Part shown: in pieces, positions 1 to 9,084 of the stretch | Numbering within the stretch: position 1 is the first letter of the stretch | How the letters are laid out: every line of letters begins with the position of its first letter | Made by a program: the position numbers and the translations under genes | Origin: Glaesserella sp041817755 | GTDB taxonomy: Bacteria > Pseudomonadota > Gammaproteobacteria > Enterobacterales > Pasteurellaceae | Direction: 5' to 3' | Assembly (NCBI RefSeq): GCF_041817755.1 | Contig: NZ_JBGYBX010000061.1 | Location: 1-47,310, forward strand | DNA: 47,310 nucleotides | Notes under the pieces: generated by a model | The model's database searches: none | Seen by the model: the letters and a program-made list of their open reading frames with translations, nothing else | Told to the model about the DNA's origin: nothing

Positions 1-619
1 ATCGAATCCACTCGATAAATTGGCTGCGATAATCCGCCCGAGATTGAACGACGGCTCGTCCCAGGCGACGACCGAGGCGATAAAATGTCAGTGGTAATAG
101 GAATAATAAGACAAGGAGCGTACCGCAAATCACCCATGCCAATAAGGTCGAAACAAACGAAAGCCCGATGCCCATAAATAAAATCACCATCACTGCACTG
201 ATTACCGGTGAAAGCAGATTAAGGTAAAACGCATCTAAGGTATCGATGTCCGCCACCAAGCGGTTCAATAATTCGCTGTGACGATAACGATGTAACCCTG
301 CCGGTGTGAGCGGAATCAATTTACGAAATATCGAAACGCGTAGCTGCGCCAACACCTTAAAGGTGGCATCGTGAGTGACCAGACGCTCAAAATAACGGGA
401 AACCGTTCTCCCGATAGCCAAACCTCTCACCCCGGATGACGGATAGAAAAAATTAAACAATAAACTGGAACCAACCAACGCCGAAGCGGCAAGAAACCAA
501 CCGGATAAACTCAATAAGCTGATACCGGCCGCTAAACTGGTAACGGCAAGTACAATGCCTAATAACAACTGTCCCAAATGGGTTCGATAAAGTGAAAAAA
601 ACGGAAAAAGTACGCGCAT
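1..619 (-). CDS. cydC: CydC, glutathione/cysteine ABC exporter subunit (N-terminal part; gene runs off the window)
   Basis: This is the N-terminal ~206 residues of the second half of the heterodimeric CydDC exporter, which moves glutathione and cysteine to the periplasm and is needed for cytochrome bd assembly. The reading frame begins at ATG 619 (MRVLFPFF) and holds the ABC-transporter membrane domain, including the family-typical stretches LSGWFLAASA, YFERLVTHDATF and LLNRLVADIDTLD, which match E. coli CydC. The ATP-binding domain lies beyond position 1. It starts 7 bases after the cydD stop codon, so the two are cotranscribed, in the same cydD-cydC order as E. coli. Confidence 0.93.
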   Translation of the reverse strand, partial: MRVLFPFFSLYRTHLGQLLLGIVLAVTSLAAGISLLSLSGWFLAASALVGSSLLFNFFYPSSGVRGLAIGRTVSRYFERLVTHDATFKVLAQLRVSIFRKLIPLTPAGLHRYRHSELLNRLVADIDTLDAFYLNLLSPVISAVMVILFMGIGLSFVSTLLAWVICGTLLVLLFLLPLTFYRLGRRLGRAVVQSRADYRSQFIEWIR

Positions 620-626
620 ATCGTTG

Positions 627-2366
627 TTAATGTCCTAATAATTCTGCAAAAGAACCTTGTTTCTCGAGTGATTCAAACGAACCTTGTTGAATAATCCGCC
701 CTTTTTTCATGACCCAAATTTCATCGCATTGTTTCAGATCTTCAATGCGGTGGGTGATCATTAAGGTCGTCTGCATACGGCTTAATTGATGAAGGGCATC
801 CAGCACTTGTTGTTCCGATTGCATGTCCAAACTGGCTGTCGGTTCATCAAGTAATAGCAAACGGTAAGGGCGCAGTAATGCTCTTGTAATCGCAATACGC
901 TGAGCTTGTCCGCCGGAAAGACCGCCGTTAGCGTCCTGTATTTGGCTGTCCAAACCTAATCGATGAACAAATTCATCTGCCTTAGAAAGCGTCAATGCCT
1001 TCTCCAACTCTGCCGGAGAAGCATTCGAATTGCCTAATAAAATATTTTCACGTAATGTACCTCGAATTAACTGCGGATTCTGTCCGACCCACGCCAGTTT
1101 TGACCGCCAATCGGACAAGTTCAATTCACGCAATTCAACACCATTAATCCGTACACTGCCTTGATAAGGTAAAAAGCCCAGCAACATATTCATTAACGAA
1201 CTTTTACCTGCGCCGCTTTGCCCGACTAACGCAACATGTTGATTCGATCGTAAAGTAAAATTCAGCGGCTGCGTTAAGGGTTGACCTTGGGCAGAAAAGA
1301 TAACGCAGTCCGTCGCCGTAATATGAAGCGGCTGTTCCGGCAAGGCTGTTTTTCCTTCATATTGCACCGACACCGTTTCATTTAAAAACGTTTCTATACT
1401 GTCCGCCGCTCCGATTGCCGCTGCTTTATCGTGGTAATACACACCCAGCTCACGCAGAGGCTGATAAAACTCCGGCGCCAACATTAAGCAGAAAAAACCG
1501 ATGAATAAGGTAACCGCAGTATCATAGTAACCGAAATCCAGTTCCCCCAAATAGGTAAAACCGAAATAGACCGCCATCACGGCAATCGAAATCGCCGTAA
1601 AAAACTCCAGTACCGCCGAAGACAGAAAAGCCATTTTCAGCACCTCCATGGTGCTTATACGAAATTCTTCGGTACGCTGATAAATTTTCTCCGTTTGCGC
1701 TTCGGCCTGACCGAATAATCGAATCGTTTCCAAGCCTTTTAAGTTGTCTAAAAATTGCCCGCTTAAACGTGACAGTACACCGATATTACGTTGATTGGCT
1801 TCCGCCGCTTTTATTCCGGCAAGCGCCATAAATATCGGCAGTAACGGCAATGTGGCAAACAGAATCAGACCGGCAGCCCAGTTCAACGGGAAGACGGCGC
1901 AAAGAATTACAAGCGGTACGATTAGCGATAAAAATTGCTGAGGTAAATAACGGGCGTAAAAATGATGAATATTGTCAACCTGTTCTAACATTAAGGTGGC
2001 CCAGCTACCGGCGGGACGCTGCTGAATCGTCATCGGGCCGATTTGAGAAAGTTTATCTAAAATGGCTTCCCGTAAATGTAAACGTAACATTTGTCCTGCT
2101 TTAAAACCGGTTCGTTCTCTTAGGATCAATAATACGGCGCGTCCTATAAAACAGCCCAAAAGAACGAAAAGGTATCCGGTAAATTCGGTCGGAGAACGGT
2201 GTTCCACAATCATCTGATGTAACATGGCCGCCAGCAGCCACATTTGTAATACCATCAAGATAGCACTGAAACTACCGAAAAGGACATTAAAGTACAGCCA
2301 CTTTTTGACTTTCTTTTGCTGTTGTCGCAACCATTTTTGTAAATATTTTTGTCGTTGTTTATCCAT
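627..2366 (-). CDS. cydD: CydD, glutathione/cysteine ABC exporter subunit
   Basis: This 579-residue protein is the partner of CydC (E. coli CydD is 588). Six membrane segments occupy roughly residues 20-310. The ATPase domain shows Walker A GQSGAGKSS near residue 383, the signature LSGGQAQR near 483, Walker B LLLLDEPTASLD near 507, and the switch histidine in LMITHRIE. It sits in the inner membrane. It is first of the cydDC pair and 100 bases downstream of tamB on the same strand; a strong hairpin lies in that gap. An uptake sequence core lies inside the gene at 1909. The assignment to CydD rather than CydC rests on gene order and on the adjacent CydC match. Confidence 0.93.
   Translation of the reverse strand: MDKQRQKYLQKWLRQQQKKVKKWLYFNVLFGSFSAILMVLQMWLLAAMLHQMIVEHRSPTEFTGYLFVLLGCFIGRAVLLILRERTGFKAGQMLRLHLREAILDKLSQIGPMTIQQRPAGSWATLMLEQVDNIHHFYARYLPQQFLSLIVPLVILCAVFPLNWAAGLILFATLPLLPIFMALAGIKAAEANQRNIGVLSRLSGQFLDNLKGLETIRLFGQAEAQTEKIYQRTEEFRISTMEVLKMAFLSSAVLEFFTAISIAVMAVYFGFTYLGELDFGYYDTAVTLFIGFFCLMLAPEFYQPLRELGVYYHDKAAAIGAADSIETFLNETVSVQYEGKTALPEQPLHITATDCVIFSAQGQPLTQPLNFTLRSNQHVALVGQSGAGKSSLMNMLLGFLPYQGSVRINGVELRELNLSDWRSKLAWVGQNPQLIRGTLRENILLGNSNASPAELEKALTLSKADEFVHRLGLDSQIQDANGGLSGGQAQRIAITRALLRPYRLLLLDEPTASLDMQSEQQVLDALHQLSRMQTTLMITHRIEDLKQCDEIWVMKKGRIIQQGSFESLEKQGSFAELLGH
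1909..1917 (+). repeat. DNA uptake signal sequence core (ACAAGCGGT) inside cydD
   Basis: This is an exact 9-base core of the A. pleuropneumoniae-type uptake signal, here within the coding region of cydD on the opposite strand. Confidence 0.7.
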
Positions 2367-2402
2367 GTTTTTTTATGTAATTAATTTTTGTGCATCAAAC
2401 TT

Positions 2403-2435
2403 TCGTCGGGGCGTATTTACTATACGCCCCGACGA
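2403..2435. terminator. Perfect 14-bp hairpin between tamB and cydD
   Basis: Arms TCGTCGGGGCGTAT (2403-2416) and its exact complement (2422-2435) enclose a 5-base loop. The stem is GC-rich. On the minus strand, the direction of the flanking genes, it is followed by AAAGTTTG rather than a T-run. On the plus strand it is followed by a T-rich stretch (TTTTCTCTTTT). It may reduce read-through from tamB, protect a 3' end, or separate tamB and cydD expression. Confidence 0.6.
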
Positions 2436-2466
2436 TTAATTTTCTCTTTTGACTATGCGAGTACGA

Positions 2467-5400
2467 TCAGTCGAATTCAAATCGATACATTAAATCGACT
2501 GCTTGATTCACACTGGATACCCATTGTAAATAAAGGCTCGGCGCCAAACGATAACGTAATGTTAATTCCGTCAACGGCGCAAAAATACCGACACCATATT
2601 TCACTTTGAATTTCGGTGTGAGACTGCCGCTTACCTCCACTTTAGTATTGTCACCGATACCGGCGGTACTCACATTCAAATCGGTGATACCGAATGCGCT
2701 ACCGACACTTCCTACCGCTTTACTGCTTTTCGATAAACTCATCCCCACTAATGCGGCGGCAATTGAATTACTGGAACCCGCATCGCCGCTACTTTCCAAC
2801 CCGCGACCGGTGAGGATATAAGACAATGCTTGATCCTGCGGTAAGGACGGCGTAGAAAAGATTTTAACTTCCGGTGCATCGGCAATACCGGTTACTCTCA
2901 CCCCTGCCGTCACACTGCTGTCTTCCATCGCTTCAGGGTTACGAATGGCTTCAAAATCCAAGGTTGGTTGGGTCGGCAAGCCGGTAAATGAAATCAAGCC
3001 TTTACGAATAATCAGATCTTGCCCGAAAGAGGCAAAGGTTCCGTTTTTGAGATTGACTTGACCGTAAAGCCCCAAGCCCTTATTACCTTGCCGTACTTTA
3101 ATCAGCCCTTCAAGATTGGTTTTTAAACCGTAAGCTTCTAATTTCACATCATTGCCGATATTGATCGACACATCGGCTTTAATTGCCATGCCGGAGCTGT
3201 TTTGCTGCGGTAACGTATCAAATTTATGTTTGGTTTTATTTTTGGCGGAACCATCCATAATGATTTCATCATCACTGACGCTGACCGCACTTTCAGGTAG
3301 TTCTTCCACCGCAATCCGCGCCCACGGAATATCAATATTTCCGCCTAAAATTAATTCCTTCGGCGTTGCCTTTACTTCAATATTCGGGCTAATGTCTACT
3401 TTTGCCATATTCGGCATATCGACACGGAATCGATTTGCTTGAGCATGAATACGCGTATACCACGCGTCTAATTTTTGCCAATTGGCATCGCCCTCAAGCA
3501 GTAAATTACTTTCTTTGGTTTGCATATTGCCTTTTAAGGTTGAACTTGCACCGTTAAAAAGAATCGCCAAATTTCCGCCGGTCACATCAAACGGCATTAT
3601 AGTAGAGTTTGCTTTTAAACCGGTCAAATTAAGATTACCGTGTAATAACGGCGACAATGCCGTCCCGCCTAAGGTTAAGCGCGCATTGATATCACCGTCA
3701 ACTTTGTCGCCGTTGCTCAGCAACGGAGAAGCTAAACCTAAATTAATCTTGTCGATATTGATATTGCCGGATAATCCCCGTGTATTAGCCAAATCTTTCA
3801 TGAGCAATTCACTGCTTAAACGTCCGTTATTTTCAATTTTAATGTCGGTGTTTAATTTCAAATTGTTATCCGCCATATTCGCCGTGATTTTGATCGGCGT
3901 TAACGTCAGCGGGAAAGTCCGATAATCAATTTTCTGATTTAACGTGATCTTATCGGATGTTAATTCCACATTCACTTGCGGCGCTCTACTGCTGAACCAT
4001 GCCGCATCACCTTTTGCATTCACAATTCCGGTGACTTTCGTTTCTTCGCTTAAATATTCCTGAATCATCGCCAAATCAAACTGCCTGATTTCAAACGGAA
4101 CATGTCCTTCTTTTCCTGCGCTAAAAGTTTGTGGAAAACAAACATTCAATTTCGGATTAGCCCAGCAATGCGCAGAAATTTCCGCTTTCGTTTGCGAATG
4201 AAGATACGTCAGCTGAACCGTTTTATCGTTTTTCCATTCACCGACCGGTGACTGAACCGACACGTTGCTCAATTGCCCTTTCCATGTTTGTTGAGCGCGA
4301 TTGAACGTTCCTGATAATTGTAAATCCGCACCGACCGGCTCACCTTTTGAAGTCAGTTTAACCGTGTGATTTGCTTCACTGCCTGAAGCGACCAAATTGG
4401 CATGTTGGAGATGAACGTCACCGTAGTTTAATTGGTTTAAGTCAATCTCAAGGTTACCTTGAATCTGTTTTTCCGTCGTGATTTTCCCTTTTGCCGTCAA
4501 ATGCTGTAAGGCTAATTCTTGGTAACCGACATGATTGGCGGTTAAATCAAGATCTAAATCAGGTTGGTTAATATTGCCCGATAATTTGACTTTACCATTC
4601 ACACTTGCTTGCAAACTTGGCATCAAACCTTGTAAATTCGGCGCATTAATCTCTGCGGTAAAATCGGATTTATCGCCGATCACGCCTTTCAACCCGATTG
4701 TATTTTCACCGTAGTTCAGACTCGCACCCGGTATATTTAATAACGTTTTATGGTTGGCGGTTAGCTCGCCTTTCAGTCGTAAATTTTTTTGGAATAAATT
4801 GCCGTGAATATCCATCTCGGACACCGACACGCTCCATTCATTACCTTTTTCACCGCGTGCGGTATATCCTTCGGTTTTAAGTCCGCCGGACAACACCGCC
4901 GCCCATTCCGGCAGTAATGATTGGGTATGAATGTTATTCAAGTTAACGCTTGATTGCCACTCTACCCCATTTGCCCAATCGACTTTACCGATGATATTGG
5001 TTTTTCCCTGCAGAGCATTTAACGTTAAATCACTTAATTCAAATTGTGTTAATTCGCCTTTACCTTGTAATGCAAGACTGCTTGCCGGTAAATTCATCCC
5101 TTTGGCATTCACGTTGGTATTTAAGTGATAATTTAATAAATCACCGCTTAATACCACATTTACTTTTTGTAGCGTCAGTGGCTCCATGCCTTTTTCCGGC
5201 GTGAACGGGTAAGTGATTTGATCACTTTTCACCGTCAAATGAAAAGGGGTTTTCGGCTCGGCAAGTTGAGCACTTGCTTGAATATCCGCCGCAACTGCAC
5301 CACTTGTTTGTAAGGTTAATGCCGTAGACTTAAACAGCTCTCCGGATAATTTAAGATCGAACCCGCTTTCCGGAAGATTAAATTCGGGAAAGGTCAACGT

Positions 5401-6408
5401 CTCGGCGTGAATTGTCCAATCCAAAGGATAATCGCCGCTTAGCATGAGAGAGCCTGTACCGGAAACATTGCCTTTGTCGCTTTTTATCTCCAACCGGCTT
5501 AAGGTGATAGATTGCGCATCCGATTTGGCAACCAAATCAATGTCCGAAACATTGACCAATGATTTGGTGTGCGAGTCGCCTTGTGTCGCGATAACTTTTT
5601 GCTCAATGCCGATACGGGTTGCACTAAACTCCGGCACGTGAATATTTAACGGTAATTTGATGGGATCAAGCTTCGTCAATAGCGGTTGGGACAATTGTTG
5701 CTTTATTGCAGCCCAATCTATCGATTGCTTTGGTATTTCCGCCGAATTTGCATTTTTTTGCTCGGAACTGACCGCTTGCGGCGCAAGCGAAAGAGACAGA
5801 CCATCCAGTTTTGTCGGTAAAAGCGTAACATCTTTACCATAACCGGTAATCCCCGAATGAAAATGATGTAAGCGAATATCCATGTCATCCACTTTTACCG
5901 TCAAATCATCTAAGGAAAGTCGCTTCAACATCACTTCCAACGGTAGATTAAATTCGCCGCCGGCTTGTGCTTCTTGTTCGGGTTGCGACGGCGGTAATTT
6001 GCTTGTGTCAATATTCACCACGGCATTTTTTAATGCCATATTTTCGACACACGTACTGCCTTTTAACAAACAACCGAAGCCGATATGCAGATCGGCTTGC
6101 CCCAACGAAACATCAACGCCGTCCGTCTTAAAACGGGTATCGGATAGTCTCAAACCGTCTTGTAAACTCCCCTCGACTTTACCGATTGTCAGTGGTTCCA
6201 GCCACTTATCCGCCAATTCCAGCACAGTACGTTGCCCAAAGCCCGTTGCTAAAAAAATGAAAGGGCACACGATGATAATCAGTAAAATAAAGAGGAGACG
6301 CCGCACACAACGCCATTTGGTTGCTTTTGGTTTATTGGGGGCTGAAGGCGCCGAAACGTCCTTATTATCTTTATCTGTTTCCGTTTGATGTACTACTTGC
6401 TGTTCCAT
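2467..6408 (-). CDS. tamB: TamB, inner-membrane-anchored translocation and assembly module / lipid-bridge protein
   Basis: This protein of about 1313 residues (E. coli TamB is 1259) has an N-terminal cytoplasmic tail, one membrane helix around residues 35-56 (RRLLFILLIIIVCPFIFL), then a very long periplasmic beta-rich AsmA/TamB-type region. The conserved TamB (DUF490) domain forms roughly the last 330 residues and ends in YRFEFD. TamB works with TamA in outer-membrane protein assembly and in phospholipid transport to the outer membrane. The ATG at 6408 (MEQQVVHQ) is preferred because GTGGAAA lies about 8 bases upstream; an in-frame GTG at 6420 would add four residues. It follows tamA by about 40 bases. 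A one-mismatch uptake sequence encodes QAVSSEQK near residue 211. Confidence 0.93.
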   Translation of the reverse strand: MEQQVVHQTETDKDNKDVSAPSAPNKPKATKWRCVRRLLFILLIIIVCPFIFLATGFGQRTVLELADKWLEPLTIGKVEGSLQDGLRLSDTRFKTDGVDVSLGQADLHIGFGCLLKGSTCVENMALKNAVVNIDTSKLPPSQPEQEAQAGGEFNLPLEVMLKRLSLDDLTVKVDDMDIRLHHFHSGITGYGKDVTLLPTKLDGLSLSLAPQAVSSEQKNANSAEIPKQSIDWAAIKQQLSQPLLTKLDPIKLPLNIHVPEFSATRIGIEQKVIATQGDSHTKSLVNVSDIDLVAKSDAQSITLSRLEIKSDKGNVSGTGSLMLSGDYPLDWTIHAETLTFPEFNLPESGFDLKLSGELFKSTALTLQTSGAVAADIQASAQLAEPKTPFHLTVKSDQITYPFTPEKGMEPLTLQKVNVVLSGDLLNYHLNTNVNAKGMNLPASSLALQGKGELTQFELSDLTLNALQGKTNIIGKVDWANGVEWQSSVNLNNIHTQSLLPEWAAVLSGGLKTEGYTARGEKGNEWSVSVSEMDIHGNLFQKNLRLKGELTANHKTLLNIPGASLNYGENTIGLKGVIGDKSDFTAEINAPNLQGLMPSLQASVNGKVKLSGNINQPDLDLDLTANHVGYQELALQHLTAKGKITTEKQIQGNLEIDLNQLNYGDVHLQHANLVASGSEANHTVKLTSKGEPVGADLQLSGTFNRAQQTWKGQLSNVSVQSPVGEWKNDKTVQLTYLHSQTKAEISAHCWANPKLNVCFPQTFSAGKEGHVPFEIRQFDLAMIQEYLSEETKVTGIVNAKGDAAWFSSRAPQVNVELTSDKITLNQKIDYRTFPLTLTPIKITANMADNNLKLNTDIKIENNGRLSSELLMKDLANTRGLSGNINIDKINLGLASPLLSNGDKVDGDINARLTLGGTALSPLLHGNLNLTGLKANSTIMPFDVTGGNLAILFNGASSTLKGNMQTKESNLLLEGDANWQKLDAWYTRIHAQANRFRVDMPNMAKVDISPNIEVKATPKELILGGNIDIPWARIAVEELPESAVSVSDDEIIMDGSAKNKTKHKFDTLPQQNSSGMAIKADVSINIGNDVKLEAYGLKTNLEGLIKVRQGNKGLGLYGQVNLKNGTFASFGQDLIIRKGLISFTGLPTQPTLDFEAIRNPEAMEDSSVTAGVRVTGIADAPEVKIFSTPSLPQDQALSYILTGRGLESSGDAGSSNSIAAALVGMSLSKSSKAVGSVGSAFGITDLNVSTAGIGDNTKVEVSGSLTPKFKVKYGVGIFAPLTELTLRYRLAPSLYLQWVSSVNQAVDLMYRFEFD

Positions 6409-6452
6409 AATGATTTCCACATGTAACCATAGTGATGCTACCGTATAGCTAA

Positions 6453-8186
6453 TTACAGTTCCGAACCTAATCCGATATAAAATTTAATACCGTTATCGTT
6501 ATTCGGTGAACGAACGGGCGTTGCAATGTCAAATTTAATGGCGCCGATCGGAGAAGCCCAACGCACACCGACACCAACTCCCGAGTGTAGATTATCGGCT
6601 TTATAACTGTCCGCGGCTAAGCCGGTATCATAAAAGAGCGCCGCCCACCATGTCGGATAAACTTGATATTGATATTCCGCCGTTGCCGTTGCCAAATGAG
6701 ATGCACCGATCAAATAACCGTCTTCGTCTTTCGGTGAGATCTTTTTATAACCGAAGCCTCTCACGCTCATATCTCCCCCGGCAAAATAGCGTAACGCAGG
6801 AGTAATGCGCTCAAACTCATTGGATTTCAAATAACCGACTTCCGCTCGGAAATAAAAACGGTGATTATCAAAATACGTTCGGATCCAAGAGGTCGAGGCT
6901 TTAATACTGTAAAAATTGACATCCGACGCCCAAATTTTATTACCCCAGTTAACGGTAATTTTTTGCGAATCACCCCAAAGCGGGAAACGGGCACCGTCAC
7001 TGCGGGTGCGGTTCATGGATGCCGTCGGATATAACAAGAGGGTCTTATATTTGTCGGAACCTTGTCTGAACGAGTCGTAACGCGCTTTTACCCCAAGAGA
7101 AAACGCCCAGCCCGTTTCATGATTCCAAAAGCGTTGAATACCGACATTCACACCGGTAAATTTCGTGTCGTTTTGATCTTCACGCTCAATTCCGCCTAAT
7201 ACTTGATAGTAATAATTCAGCGGATTCGCTTTAAGCGGAATCTTATAACCGAGTTCAATGTTTTGTTCAGGTCCGGAAATATAGGTGTTACTTTCAAAAC
7301 TGTGTCCTCGGCTGTTGATCCAAGGCTTTTTCCAGTTAAATTGCAAACGCGGACCGACGTCGGTCGCAAAACCAAGACCGATTTCCATGTCATTTTTCTT
7401 CTTCGGGTGCAGTAACACATTCAGTGCAACTTGTTTTTCCGCCTCATTGACTTCCGGTTCGACTAACACGGAGGAAAACCAGTTGCTGGAAGTAAAATCG
7501 CTTGACAGTTTGGATAAGTCATTAATGTAGTAAGGATCACCCTCTTTGATCCGCAACATATTTCTTAAATATTCTTCCCTGATTTGACTGTCTTTAAAGG
7601 TGATCCGACCGTAACGGTAACGATCGCCGCTGGCATAACCTAAACGCCAATCGGCTAAATGTTCTTTCGGGTAAACTTCCAATCGGTGATAAAGCCAATG
7701 CGCATCCAAATAACCTTTGGATTGCGCTAATTTTTCCAAGCTACTTTTAAAACCGTCATAAGTCGCATGATTCAATACCGTGCCTTTTGGCGGTACCTCT
7801 TTTTCAATCAGCTTTTGAAAGTCCTTATCTTGCTCGGCTTGTCCCGTGATTTTAATATCCCGCTCATCCAATTGTACCGGTTTGTCCAGCTGCACTTGTA
7901 AAATCAGCTGATCTTTATCCGGCGATGTTTTCGGCATTCGTTCAAAATGATACCGGGTATTGTAATAACCTTTTGCCCGCAATGCTTTGTCGACCGTTTC
8001 TTTTACGCGATATTGATAACGCTCCGAGCCGTCCGCTTCCTCATCGCTGATTTGAGAAAGGTAAATGCGTACATTTTCTTCCAGCTCTTTATTATTAATG
8101 CCTTCTACTTTTAACGAAACGGTTTGTTCCGCAGAAGCCGAGCAGGTAATCACTAAAAATGCCAAATAATGTAATTTTGTTTTCAT
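6453..8186 (-). CDS. tamA: TamA, BamA-family outer-membrane protein
   Basis: This 577-residue protein has the same length as E. coli TamA. It has a signal peptide (MKTKLHYLAFLVITCSASA), about three POTRA domains (residues ~22-260) and a 16-strand beta-barrel. The Omp85 hallmark VRGFGY lies near residue 475, and the C-terminus reads KFYIGLGSEL. It partners TamB, encoded just downstream on the same strand. The start at 8186 is favoured over the in-frame ATG at 8192 because the GAGAAA ribosome site is correctly spaced only from 8186. It lies 40 bases downstream of yibQ, suggesting one envelope operon envC-yibQ-tamA-tamB. Confidence 0.94.
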   Translation of the reverse strand: MKTKLHYLAFLVITCSASAEQTVSLKVEGINNKELEENVRIYLSQISDEEADGSERYQYRVKETVDKALRAKGYYNTRYHFERMPKTSPDKDQLILQVQLDKPVQLDERDIKITGQAEQDKDFQKLIEKEVPPKGTVLNHATYDGFKSSLEKLAQSKGYLDAHWLYHRLEVYPKEHLADWRLGYASGDRYRYGRITFKDSQIREEYLRNMLRIKEGDPYYINDLSKLSSDFTSSNWFSSVLVEPEVNEAEKQVALNVLLHPKKKNDMEIGLGFATDVGPRLQFNWKKPWINSRGHSFESNTYISGPEQNIELGYKIPLKANPLNYYYQVLGGIEREDQNDTKFTGVNVGIQRFWNHETGWAFSLGVKARYDSFRQGSDKYKTLLLYPTASMNRTRSDGARFPLWGDSQKITVNWGNKIWASDVNFYSIKASTSWIRTYFDNHRFYFRAEVGYLKSNEFERITPALRYFAGGDMSVRGFGYKKISPKDEDGYLIGASHLATATAEYQYQVYPTWWAALFYDTGLAADSYKADNLHSGVGVGVRWASPIGAIKFDIATPVRSPNNDNGIKFYIGLGSEL

Positions 8187-8226
8187 ATACATTTCTCATT
8201 GTTTGAACGATATCCGTTCGGATGCG

Positions 8227-9081
8227 TTATTCTTTCGGGATACCGCGAAGTAGCGGAACACTTTTATAAGGTGCTTGGGATGTCGGAGCCGGCTCAACGT
8301 CAAACATCAAAATAAACGGTTTAACCGGTTCCCTATCTTGCCCGCGCCATAAACTACCGATACTGACCAGTTGAATATCCGGCGGTAAATTTGCCAAACC
8401 TTTTTCTAAAACGGTGATACTGTGTTTGCGCGGATGACCAATCATCACCGCCGTGCCGTTTTTACGGGCATAACGAATTGCGGCATTAAACTGCTTTTGC
8501 ACCTCGGCAAGCGAATCACTGTCATCCAAGAAAATATGGCGTTCTAACGCACTGATCCCCATGTCTTTTGCCGTTTTAAACGCCACACTGTTACCTGCCG
8601 TTTTACTGTCTAAAAAAAACAGTTTCCGTTGAGAGAGCGCTTTCATCAGTGAATGCATGGTTTGCGGATCCGTCGTCGCTTTACTCCCCATATGATTATT
8701 CAAGCCGATAGCATGCGGTACGTGATTTTGTGCATCACTAACCAATCTTGTCACTTGCTCGTCAGTCATGCCAACCAACAATGCGCCTGCTTCAATAGGT
8801 TGTTTGGATTGCGGCTCCATCGGCAAATGAATCAATACATCCCGATTTTGTTCGAAAGCTTTGTTGGCTCTCGCCGTTGCGTAAGGTGAAACAGGGATAA
8901 TTGCCACGCTCACCTCTTTCGGTAGTGCATAAATCGCCGCATCTTCTTTACCCCGATAACCGATATCATCAATCACGATAGCCAATTTACCCGCCTGTGC
9001 AAGCGGTGAGATCAGCAATAAAATTTGCAAAAAGCAGCTCGGAATAGACCGCTTGTAAGATCGTTTGTTCACGTTATTCAT
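8227..9081 (-). CDS. yibQ: YibQ, divergent polysaccharide deacetylase family protein
   Basis: This 284-residue exported protein belongs to the divergent polysaccharide deacetylase (DUF610) family of the NodB-like fold. A signal peptide covers about residues 1-30. Visible conserved elements are LAIVIDDIGYRGKEDAAI near the mature N-terminus (Asp pair), LIHLPMEP, LNNHMGSKAT (His) and FFLDSKT. Substrate and activity are not established. The neighbour on the upstream side is envC, as in E. coli, with only 3 bases between the envC stop and this ATG, so translation is probably coupled. The signal peptide region is written over an uptake signal sequence (core at 9048-9056). Confidence 0.88.
   Translation of the reverse strand: MNNVNKRSYKRSIPSCFLQILLLISPLAQAGKLAIVIDDIGYRGKEDAAIYALPKEVSVAIIPVSPYATARANKAFEQNRDVLIHLPMEPQSKQPIEAGALLVGMTDEQVTRLVSDAQNHVPHAIGLNNHMGSKATTDPQTMHSLMKALSQRKLFFLDSKTAGNSVAFKTAKDMGISALERHIFLDDSDSLAEVQKQFNAAIRYARKNGTAVMIGHPRKHSITVLEKGLANLPPDIQLVSIGSLWRGQDREPVKPFILMFDVEPAPTSQAPYKSVPLLRGIPKE
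9048..9056 (-). repeat. DNA uptake signal sequence core inside the yibQ signal-peptide codons
   Basis: This is an exact core (ACAAGCGGT on the minus strand) followed, with the usual spacing, by TTTTTGCAAATTTT. It encodes part of the YibQ signal peptide (YKRSIPSCFLQIL). Confidence 0.7.
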
Positions 9082-9084
9082 GAT

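Noticed and set aside
5882..6388. 168-codon open frame opposite to tamB, and similar long antisense frames (for example 3482-3925 and 9025-9315)
   Set aside because: They lie wholly within well-recognised genes on the other strand, have no ribosome site and give low-complexity Ser/Pro/Leu-rich products typical of shadows.
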